From: an uncultured Pseudomonadota bacterium
Lineage (GTDB): Bacteria; Pseudomonadota; Alphaproteobacteria; Rs-D84
DNA length: 5,145 bases
Assembly: GCA_947303165.1 (NCBI GenBank)
Contig: CAMYXE010000057.1
Coordinates: 1-5,145, forward strand
Reading direction: 5' to 3'
Below are positions 1 through 5,145 of this stretch, piece after piece (the stretch's first letter is position 1; every line of letters starts with the position of its first letter). The translations under genes were made by a program, and so were the position numbers. The notes below the pieces were generated by a model. The model saw nothing but the letters and a program-made list of their open reading frames with translations. It had not been told where the DNA came from and did not search any database.

Positions 1-2091
1 GTTTTGCGATGGCCACTGCATTTTCATACAGATTTGACGTCTTTATTAAATGCGGATTCGTCAAAAGGTTGGCCTATACAAAATATTACAGGGCAATTTT
101 CGTCGGTGATGAATGTAGTTATTAAAACTCCCGATAGGTTTGCGGGTGAAAAGGTCGCATATGAAATTCGCGACATGTTGCAGACCGACGAATTTAACGG
201 CTTTGAATTGATGTTCAACGATTTTTCACCGCGTAAATTTGTATCTGAATTCAGTGAATACAAAAATTTTATGGTTAGTGAAAATTATCGTCAGATTTTA
301 AAAAGTGGCGATTACGCTAAAATAACAGATGGTGTCCAAGAACGTATAGCAACATCAATGTCACCAAATATGTTGCCATTATCCGTCGATCCGTTTTTAA
401 TTGTGACAGATTATGTTTCCGATTTGACCGCATCAAATACCAATTGGATTCAGCGAAATGGTTTGCTTTGGCAATACAGGGCACCAGATAACTTTTATAT
501 GTTGCCAATAAGTGTGAATATTACGGATAATGATAAAATGTCATCTGGGGTTGCAAAATTGCAATCAAAAATTATGTCCAAACAAACTGATAATGTGCAA
601 ATTTATGTTGGTGGCGCACCGGTTCATACTGCCCAGATGTATAATCGCAGTAAAATCGAAATAGGCATTCTTTCGCTGTTTGCAGTATTGGGAATTATAA
701 TTGTCAATTATGCGCTTTTTCGCAGATATTTGACAATTGTTCCGATCGGGATTAGTTTGGCGGTTGGTTTTTTGGTTGGGACCATCGCGTTATTCCTTGT
801 TTTTGGGTGTCCGCATATATTGGTGTTTGTATTTGGAACATCGCTTATTGGCTTGGGTATAGATTATTGTTTTCATTCTATGAGTGCGCCGTTGGGAGCC
901 AATCAGGTTAATAAGAATATTTTGCATTCGCTTTTGACAACCGTAATTTGTTTTGTGCCCTTGCTTTTCTCATCAATTGAATTATTACAGCAAATATCTG
1001 TGTTCACGATAACGGGGTTGTGCACAATATATTTGTTCATAAGACTTTTTGTTCAGGGCAAGGTTAAGGCCACAAACAGAAAATTTATTCGACCATTTAG
1101 GTCAAAATACCGCCCATATGTTGTTGGAATAATTGCGTGTGTCGCGTGCGTTGCGTGCGTGTTTGCACGTATTGAAAATAATATGTCGCAAATGTATCGC
1201 CCATCAAAAGAATTAGCAGAATCAGAACGAATTATTGGTGATTTGAATCAAGCTACAAAATCTGCGTTCTTGATTGTGCGGGGCGATACCGTTCAGCATG
1301 TTTTGGAAACAGAAGAGGATATTCGGGATAGTGGCATAAAGTTTTTTGGTGTCTCAGCGATTGTACCATCGTTGCACCGTCAGGTTGAAAATCAGAACTT
1401 GGTTCGAGCATTATATAAATCGCAATCTAAAAATATACAAAAAACACTAGGATTAAAATCTAAACCAGCATTTATAGAATCGCCATATTTTTCTATCGCA
1501 AGTGAAAAGTTGGATTTTATCAGGGCACAGTTAGAGAGATTCTTTTTTTACGATAATCAATACGTCTATTCAATAAGCCCAGTGACCATCGGTGCGGATA
1601 TTCAAAATGATGATGCGCGCATAGTTGTTCCAATGGAAATGATAAAAACGACAATGGAGAAATATAGCAACGAGACATATAATTTGTTAATAGTATGTGG
1701 GGTTGGTTTGCTGATAGTCCTGTTAATTTTGTATCACAAGCGTGCCTTGTTGTATATTGTCCCGCCGTTATTGGGTGCGATGGTATCTGTTGGCCTTTTG
1801 ACATGCTTTGGAATGCCAATTACATTTTTCCATTTGCTTGGGTTATTTATAGTGATTGGATTGGGGCTTGATTACGCGATATTTCATATAAACACTAAAT
1901 CTGGGGCCGAATTGCGTCCAGTATTCTATTCATGCATAACTAGTGTAATAGGTTTTGGTTTGTTGGCTTTTACCAGTTTTTTCCTTATTGCCGCAATGGG
2001 GATAACATTGGCAATTGGAATTACTGTATCGTATTTGGTTTCTTTATATCTGTTCTGGGGGTGCTGTAATACCGTCCCACGTAGGCGTTGA
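1..2091 (+). CDS. MMPL/RND-family predicted exporter, 5'-truncated by the window edge (COG4258-like)
   Basis: This is an inner-membrane exporter of the MMPL branch of the RND superfamily, probably proton-driven and moving a lipidic product. The frame is open from base 1, so the TTG at 4 is not taken as a real start. Residues below are counted from that TTG. Residues 1-216 are most of the first periplasmic domain, beginning with a tDLtsLLnad stretch that in the family lies just after TM1; TM1 and a few dozen residues are therefore missing. TM segments are at about 218-238, 243-267, 272-292, 307-325, 331-350 and 372-388. A second periplasmic domain spans about 389-558, followed by TMs at about 559-577, 581-602, 607-629, 640-660 and 661-685. 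The paired signatures GIDY (285-288) and GLDY (621-624) sit in equivalent helices of the two halves, as expected for the internal duplication and the proton-relay Asp. The GGAPVHTAQMY motif (203-213) before TM2 resembles exporters of aryl-polyene-type clusters. The neighbouring PPTase and acyltransferase support that setting; the substrate is inferred. Confidence 0.9.
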   Translation, partial: VLRWPLHFHTDLTSLLNADSSKGWPIQNITGQFSSVMNVVIKTPDRFAGEKVAYEIRDMLQTDEFNGFELMFNDFSPRKFVSEFSEYKNFMVSENYRQILKSGDYAKITDGVQERIATSMSPNMLPLSVDPFLIVTDYVSDLTASNTNWIQRNGLLWQYRAPDNFYMLPISVNITDNDKMSSGVAKLQSKIMSKQTDNVQIYVGGAPVHTAQMYNRSKIEIGILSLFAVLGIIIVNYALFRRYLTIVPIGISLAVGFLVGTIALFLVFGCPHILVFVFGTSLIGLGIDYCFHSMSAPLGANQVNKNILHSLLTTVICFVPLLFSSIELLQQISVFTITGLCTIYLFIRLFVQGKVKATNRKFIRPFRSKYRPYVVGIIACVACVACVFARIENNMSQMYRPSKELAESERIIGDLNQATKSAFLIVRGDTVQHVLETEEDIRDSGIKFFGVSAIVPSLHRQVENQNLVRALYKSQSKNIQKTLGLKSKPAFIESPYFSIASEKLDFIRAQLERFFFYDNQYVYSISPVTIGADIQNDDARIVVPMEMIKTTMEKYSNETYNLLIVCGVGLLIVLLILYHKRALLYIVPPLLGAMVSVGLLTCFGMPITFFHLLGLFIVIGLGLDYAIFHINTKSGAELRPVFYSCITSVIGFGLLAFTSFFLIAAMGITLAIGITVSYLVSLYLFWGCCNTVPRRR

Positions 2092-2529
2092 AAATTTCTC
2101 AATAGATGCGATGCATATTAGGTGGTCTTTGATTTTATAAAATGTTTCCTGGGCCGGTTCATATGGTCGCATTTTATATCTTGCTTCGTATGATGTGAAT
2201 GCGTTGTAAAAATCATCTAGTGTTTTAATGCCATGAAAATCCATTAATTTAGCCATGGTATGAAAGTCGCGGGCAATTTTTGTATTTTCTATATCTGCGC
2301 CCAATGGCATATTTGAACCCGCAATAATTACAAAATTGTCTTTGTGTGCTATGGATATATATTTGAATTTTGACTTTATTTTGTTCGCTGTGGCGTGTGC
2401 AACCAAGAATTGATTTGCACGTATTTCACGTTTAAAAGATTTGTATTTTGCGGCCTCGGCTGGTGACAGCATTGATATTAAATTCTGTTTGTTGCATATT
2501 GCTGTAAAATCTGATATATAAATGTACAT
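2044..2529 (-). CDS. Small Sfp-type 4'-phosphopantetheinyl transferase, atypical active-site motif
   Basis: The predicted 161-residue cytoplasmic protein would transfer 4'-phosphopantetheine from CoA to a Ser of an acyl carrier protein, activating it for fatty-acid or polyketide-type synthesis. Family landmarks appear in order. LSPAEAAKYKSFKRE with a following QFLVAHA (about 21-46) matches the N-terminal helix of Sfp-type enzymes. SIAHKDN (59-65) gives the CoA-binding His62. LGADIENTK (76-84) gives the Mg-binding Asp79 and Glu81. FTSYEARYK (111-119) is the second signature with Glu115 and Lys119. The usual Lys before that Glu is Tyr114, and the protein is shorter than Sfp itself (about 220 residues). 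The ATG start gives a natural N-terminus (MYIYISDFT), but no clear ribosome binding site precedes it. The last 48 bp lie antisense to the exporter tail. It is probably a cluster-dedicated PPTase, as in aryl-polyene clusters; whether it is active is uncertain. Confidence 0.82.
   Translation of the reverse strand: MYIYISDFTAICNKQNLISMLSPAEAAKYKSFKREIRANQFLVAHATANKIKSKFKYISIAHKDNFVIIAGSNMPLGADIENTKIARDFHTMAKLMDFHGIKTLDDFYNAFTSYEARYKMRPYEPAQETFYKIKDHLICIASIEKFSTPTWDGITAPPEQI
2492..2520 (+). promoter_or_regulatory. Candidate promoter for the acyltransferase gene, lying inside the PPTase 5' coding region
   Basis: TTGCAT (2492-2497) and TATATA (2515-2520) are separated by 17 bases. TATAAA at 2517-2522 is an alternative -10 with a longer spacer. 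Transcription would start near 2527-2530 and give a leader of roughly 45 bases before the ATG at 2572. The hexamers are imperfect and the region is AT-rich, so a chance match is quite possible. Confidence 0.3.
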
Positions 2530-2536
2530 GTGGTTA

Positions 2537-2564
2537 AATATAACATAGAAAAAAACAAAGGCAA
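2537..2564 (-). promoter_or_regulatory. Weak candidate promoter for the PPTase gene
   Basis: Read on the minus strand, TTGCCT (2564-2559) and TATATT (2542-2537) are 16 bases apart. Transcription would start at about 2530, right at the ATG, implying a nearly leaderless message. That agrees with the absence of a visible Shine-Dalgarno sequence, but both hexamers are only partial matches. Confidence 0.2.
2557..2561 (+). promoter_or_regulatory. Ribosome binding site that decides the acyltransferase start
   Basis: AAAGG lies 10 bases before the ATG at 2572. The in-frame GTG at 2530 is the alternative start. It would add 14 mostly Lys/Asn residues with no family resemblance, and it directly abuts the first codon of the divergent PPTase gene. 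The ATG at 2572 is therefore preferred. Confidence 0.5.
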
Positions 2565-2571
2565 GAAAACC

Positions 2572-3351
2572 ATGACCAATTGGTACCAGGTGCGTGAACG
2601 TGGGGCGGGGCGATTCCGTATAGAATTTTTATGGTGGGTATACAAAATTTTCGGAACACGTGTTTTAAAGGTAATGATATATCCAATTGTTGCGTGTATT
2701 GTTTTGTTTGGATACAAGGTTCGCACGGTATCACGTGAATATAGACGAGTTTTGAATTCTTATGCATCAAAAAATAATCTTGATGTTTCACGTTTTTCAT
2801 CGGTTGGGCACGTGTGGTTTTTTGCGTGTTCTGTGGTAGACAAGATCGCCGCAATATGCGATAAAAAAAATCGATTGAAATTTGAAGTAAATAAAAATAC
2901 AGATTGGAACGCCTTACAAAAACTAATCAGTAATAAAAGGGGGGCTTTTTTCTTGTGTTCGCATCTTGGTAATATAGAAGCTCTTTGTGCGATTCCAAAT
3001 GCGGAGGATGTAAGAATGCATGCTTTTATGAATGTTGGCCAAAATGCCGTATTTCGTAATTTCATAGATAAACATTCAAATTATACAAATACCATTATTC
3101 ATCCAACCGAGGACATGGGATGCGATTGCGCTTTGCCTGTTGGTGTGTTTCGTTTTGCACGTGCATGTGATTGTCCTGTTTTTACAATTGCTAATATCAA
3201 TGTCGGGGGTGAAAAATATAAAGTGTTTGTGAAACAAATAAATACAACCAGTGTTGAAACAATGGCGTCTGGTTATATAGAATTTTTGGCACAGTTAATT
3301 ACATTATATCCAAAACAGTGGTTTAATTTTTTTGATTTCTTTGGGAAATAG
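2572..3351 (+). CDS. LPLAT-superfamily acyltransferase (COG4261-like), apparently lacking an internal block
   Basis: The 259-residue protein (from the ATG at 2572) is a predicted membrane-associated acyltransferase related to the LpxL/HtrB group. It would pass an acyl chain from a carrier or CoA to a lipid or sugar acceptor at the inner membrane. The N-terminus RERGAGRFRIEFLWWVYKIF followed by a hydrophobic stretch (31-46) and VSREYRRVL matches the start of the family found in aryl-polyene-type clusters. FFLCSHLGNIEAL carries the catalytic H-x4-E (His131, Glu136). LPVGVFRFA (188-196) and the terminal YPKQWFNFFDFF (246-257) are also family-typical. Between CDCA (184-187) and LPVG (188-191), relatives usually carry about 35-40 more residues including GEWVxIxGDR and an FLG motif; none of this is seen here. 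The family normally runs to about 290-310 residues. Two CDC motifs (184-186 and 199-201) are unusual. Activity is uncertain; the family assignment is fairly secure. Confidence 0.8.
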   Translation: MTNWYQVRERGAGRFRIEFLWWVYKIFGTRVLKVMIYPIVACIVLFGYKVRTVSREYRRVLNSYASKNNLDVSRFSSVGHVWFFACSVVDKIAAICDKKNRLKFEVNKNTDWNALQKLISNKRGAFFLCSHLGNIEALCAIPNAEDVRMHAFMNVGQNAVFRNFIDKHSNYTNTIIHPTEDMGCDCALPVGVFRFARACDCPVFTIANINVGGEKYKVFVKQINTTSVETMASGYIEFLAQLITLYPKQWFNFFDFFGK

Positions 3352-3388
3352 CTTAGTAATCCTCGAAAAAATAATTTTCATAAAAAAA

Positions 3389-3406
3389 TTCCTAACATTT
3401 TAGGAA
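3389..3406. promoter_or_regulatory. Perfect inverted repeat, probable operator of the efflux operon
   Basis: TTCCTAA (3389-3395) and TTAGGAA (3400-3406) are exact reverse complements separated by CATT. The site overlaps the best -35 match of the promoter ahead of the TolC-family gene, where a dimeric repressor could block RNA polymerase. The regulator is not in the window. Alternatively, on the minus strand the repeat is followed by seven Ts and resembles a weak terminator, but no minus-strand gene lies to the right to need one. On the plus strand no T run follows, so it is not a terminator for the acyltransferase. The rest of the 89-bp gap (3352-3440) is A/T-rich with no other gene. Confidence 0.45.
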
Positions 3407-3421
3407 AATATGCTGTATAAT
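3392..3421 (+). promoter_or_regulatory. Promoter of the TolC-family / MacA efflux operon
   Basis: A consensus TATAAT -10 (3416-3421) has CTAACA (3392-3397, 4 of 6 to TTGACA) as the best -35, with an 18-base spacer. Transcription would start near 3427-3429, giving a short leader of about 12 bases that begins at the ribosome binding site. The -35 lies inside the inverted repeat, and the -10 covers the upstream in-frame ATG at 3420, which argues against that ATG as the translation start. Confidence 0.5.
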
Positions 3422-3428
3422 GCCGTGC

Positions 3429-3435
3429 GGGGGAG
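3429..3435 (+). promoter_or_regulatory. Strong ribosome binding site that fixes the TolC-family start
   Basis: GGGGGAG ends five bases before the ATG at 3441. Starting there gives a proper signal peptide (MKKLFLVMMFMPMMAFG). The ATG at 3420 would add MPCGGVP ahead of it and would have the ribosome binding site inside the coding region. Confidence 0.6.
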
Positions 3436-3440
3436 TCCCT

Positions 3441-4793
3441 ATGAAAAAATTGTTCCTGGTGATGATGTTTATGCCCATGATGGCGTTTGGTTCGGATGAT
3501 TGCGCTACGCGTAGCACTGTGCCTGATGGTGTGCATACTTTGCAGGATATAATTAATCTTGGACTTTGCCGTAACCCACAAACCGCCGCCGCATACGCAT
3601 CATTACGTTCAAGTCGTTTTAATAAAAATGCTGGATATGCGGATTATTTGCCATCTGTTAGCGCAAGTGTTTCTGCGGGAAAAGATTATGTTTCTGAGGC
3701 CTCGGCTGGGATTAACAGAAATCCAGGTTGGCAAGATTGGTCGTATGGCGCGTCTATTTCAGCATCGTATTTGATATTTGATTTTGGACGCCGCACGGCA
3801 GATATGAATCAAATGATTGCAACGTATCGTGCAGCCGGGTTTGATTATAGCGAAACTGTGCAAAATTTTGTATATGGTTTAGTTGGTTCGTATTATGAAT
3901 TACTGAATGCGATGGCAAATGTAGAATCTGCAGAAAGTGCATTAAAGGTCGCACAAACTGCATATGATACGGCAAGTAAAAAATTCAAGGCTGGCGTCGT
4001 TGCGCGTGCTGATGTATTAAAGGCGGAAACTACACTGGCCAGTGCAAAATTATCATTGGAAAAATCAAAAAATAATCGCGAAATTTCCAAGGGTACATTG
4101 CTTACCAAACTGTCATTTCCGGCCGATCAAGAAATAACAATCGCGGATATGTCTTCGTCATTTGGTACCGATGCAGAAAATGAAAGCATTGATGAATTGA
4201 TAAAAATTGCGCGCGAAAAACGTCCTGATTTACTCAAGGCTTCGGCCAATAAAGATGCGGCATGGCATAAACGTAATGCGGCGTTTTTGAAAAATTTGCC
4301 ATCCTTTTCGGCAAAGGGTTCCTTGTCTTGGAATGATGATCAGTTTGGTGATGTGTTTAGTCCATCGACTAATCAAATTAACGGTTCTATTGAAATTCGT
4401 GCATCTATGCCAATTTTTGCAGGTTTCGCAAATATGTATGGCTTGCGTGCGGCAGAAAATGATTATGAACGCGCAAAGTTTAATGAACAACAGACCTCAA
4501 ATGCTGCGATGATGGATGTATTTACTGCGTATCAAAATTACAAAACGGCTCAAACTGTTTTAACCCAGACAGACGCGCTATTAAAGTCGGCAACTGAGTC
4601 GGAAAAGGTGACAGCTGGGATGTACAAGGTTGGTCGCGCAACAATGTTAGATTGGCAAACTGCACAGTCTGAATTGATTGATGCCCAGAAACAAAACAAT
4701 GCTGCGAAATATGATTTGTTTGTTAAACGTGCCGCGGTTGCATTGGCAATAGGTGATATAAAATCAGAACTGGAAGGGAAGGAAAATGAATAA
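3441..4793 (+). CDS. TolC-family outer-membrane efflux channel
   Basis: The 450-residue protein is a trimeric outer-membrane channel of the outer membrane efflux protein (OEP) family, the exit duct of a tripartite pump. Residues 1-17 form a signal peptide (KK, hydrophobic stretch, AFG before Ser18). The Cys at 21 is preceded by SDD and is not a lipobox. The two OEP repeats run about 33-230 and 250-440. Landmarks are YLIFDFGRR (110-118) and its counterpart MPIFAGF (323-329) at the strand turns, GVVARADVLKAET (185-197) and VGRATMLDWQTAQSEL (397-412) at equivalent helix positions, and long Ala/Gln/Lys-rich coiled helices. Cys21 and Cys43 (in LGLCRNPQT) match a Cys pair I recall from a TolC subgroup next to macAB genes, and could form a disulfide. 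The stop overlaps the adaptor start by 8 bp, so the two are probably co-transcribed and translationally coupled. The partner is most likely MacAB; which compounds are exported cannot be told. Confidence 0.92.
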   Translation: MKKLFLVMMFMPMMAFGSDDCATRSTVPDGVHTLQDIINLGLCRNPQTAAAYASLRSSRFNKNAGYADYLPSVSASVSAGKDYVSEASAGINRNPGWQDWSYGASISASYLIFDFGRRTADMNQMIATYRAAGFDYSETVQNFVYGLVGSYYELLNAMANVESAESALKVAQTAYDTASKKFKAGVVARADVLKAETTLASAKLSLEKSKNNREISKGTLLTKLSFPADQEITIADMSSSFGTDAENESIDELIKIAREKRPDLLKASANKDAAWHKRNAAFLKNLPSFSAKGSLSWNDDQFGDVFSPSTNQINGSIEIRASMPIFAGFANMYGLRAAENDYERAKFNEQQTSNAAMMDVFTAYQNYKTAQTVLTQTDALLKSATESEKVTAGMYKVGRATMLDWQTAQSELIDAQKQNNAAKYDLFVKRAAVALAIGDIKSELEGKENE

Positions 4794-5145
4794 AAAAAGT
4801 TGGTTTCGTCGTCATAGATGGTTGCTTATAATAACGGCAATTTTGTTGACGATAGTCGGATTGATGTTTGTAGGAGACAAAAAAGCTGCTAAAAAGAATT
4901 ATGTCACAATGGATATAAGTCGTGGCGATTTATCTCAAACAGTGACCGCGACAGGTGAAATAAACCCTGTTAACACGGTCAGTGTCGGGTCCCAGGTTTC
5001 TGGCACAATTGAAGAAATATTTGTTGATTATAATTCAACGGTAAAGCAGGGTGATAAGTTGCTTACCATTGAACCGTCTGTATTGCAGGCGTCTGTGGAC
5101 GAAGCCAAGGCATCATTGGAATCGGCACAATCACAATTAAAGTTG
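4786..5145 (+). CDS. macA: MacA-like periplasmic adaptor of a tripartite ABC efflux pump, 3'-truncated by the window end
   Basis: The frame is open for 120 residues and runs off the window. The protein is an HlyD/MacA-type membrane fusion protein linking an inner-membrane transporter to the TolC-family channel. A basic N-terminus (KK, RRHR) precedes one membrane segment at about 12-29. The family core begins with QTVTATGEINPVNTVSVGSQ (51-70) and VSGTIEEIFVDYNSTVKQGD (71-90), then LLTIEP (92-97): the start of the barrel and lipoyl-like half-motif characteristic of MacA. The helical hairpin begins near 98 (VDEAKASLESAQSQLKL). The ATG lies inside the last codons of the channel gene, with an A/G-rich ribosome binding site (AAGGGAAGGA, 4774-4783) just ahead. 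A MacB-type ATPase-permease is expected downstream. The assignment to MacA rather than a generic adaptor rests on the N-terminal third only. Confidence 0.85.
   Translation, partial: MNKKSWFRRHRWLLIITAILLTIVGLMFVGDKKAAKKNYVTMDISRGDLSQTVTATGEINPVNTVSVGSQVSGTIEEIFVDYNSTVKQGDKLLTIEPSVLQASVDEAKASLESAQSQLKL

Noticed and set aside
1520..1819. 99-codon minus-strand open frame inside the exporter gene
   Set aside because: It is antisense to a clearly coding, conserved region; its product resembles no family and it has no start signals.
2088..2102. TTGA...TCAA imperfect palindrome near the exporter stop as a terminator
   Set aside because: The stem is only four pairs before a mismatch, it has no GC pairs to speak of and no T run, and it lies in PPTase coding sequence.
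2530..2571. GTG at 2530 as start of the acyltransferase
   Set aside because: It adds 14 Lys/Asn-rich residues without family resemblance and abuts the divergent PPTase start; the ATG at 2572 has an AAAGG site at suitable spacing.
2760..3065. 101-codon minus-strand open frame inside the acyltransferase gene (also one at 2534-2854)
   Set aside because: These are antisense shadows of a recognisable protein, with low-complexity translations.
3365..3379. GAAAA-N5-TTTTC inverted repeat after the acyltransferase as a terminator
   Set aside because: A five-pair, nearly all-AT stem without a following T run; expected by chance in this AT-rich gap.
3420..3440. ATG at 3420 as start of the TolC-family protein
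   Set aside because: It overlaps the -10 box and places MPCGGVP before an otherwise standard signal peptide; GGGGGAG points to the ATG at 3441.
2452..3709. 12-base repeat GGCCTCGGCTGG at 2452-2463 and 3698-3709
   Set aside because: Both copies lie in coding sequence of unrelated genes in different frames and strands, with no similarity in the flanks; chance.

Overview
The window comes from an AT-rich Gram-negative bacterium. The support is a two-transmembrane-block inner-membrane exporter, a TolC-type outer-membrane channel with a signal peptide, and the start of a MacA-type periplasmic adaptor. TTG is by far the commonest leucine codon and the sequence is poor in C. The lineage cannot be fixed from this window; a low-GC, uncultured alphaproteobacterium would fit, but that is only an impression.

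Left part (1-3351): three genes of the kind found together in aryl-polyene-like or fatty-acid/polyketide-like lipid clusters. An MMPL/RND-type exporter (COG4258-like, 5' end outside the window) runs rightward. A small Sfp-type 4'-phosphopantetheinyl transferase (PPTase) runs leftward and overlaps the exporter tail by 48 bp. A lysophospholipid-acyltransferase-superfamily protein (COG4261-like) runs rightward, divergent from the PPTase. In such clusters the PPTase activates acyl carrier proteins, the acyltransferase transfers an acyl product to a lipid or glycolipid acceptor, and the MMPL protein moves the product across the inner membrane. The window appears to hold one edge of such a cluster; ketosynthase, dehydratase and carrier-protein genes would be expected to the left.

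Right part (3352-5145): an 89-bp intergenic stretch carries a perfect inverted repeat overlapping a strong-looking promoter. It is followed by a TolC-family channel gene and, overlapping it by 8 bp, a MacA-like adaptor gene cut by the window end. A MacB-type ABC transporter is expected next. This is an ordinary tripartite efflux operon layout.

The most notable points are that the acyltransferase seems to lack an internal block of about 35-40 residues holding the conserved GDR motif, that the PPTase has Tyr where the family has Lys in its second signature, and that a TTCCTAA-N4-TTAGGAA operator-like site sits on the efflux promoter. No RNA genes, CRISPR arrays, insertion sequences or attachment sites were seen. 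I found no convincing wholly new system.
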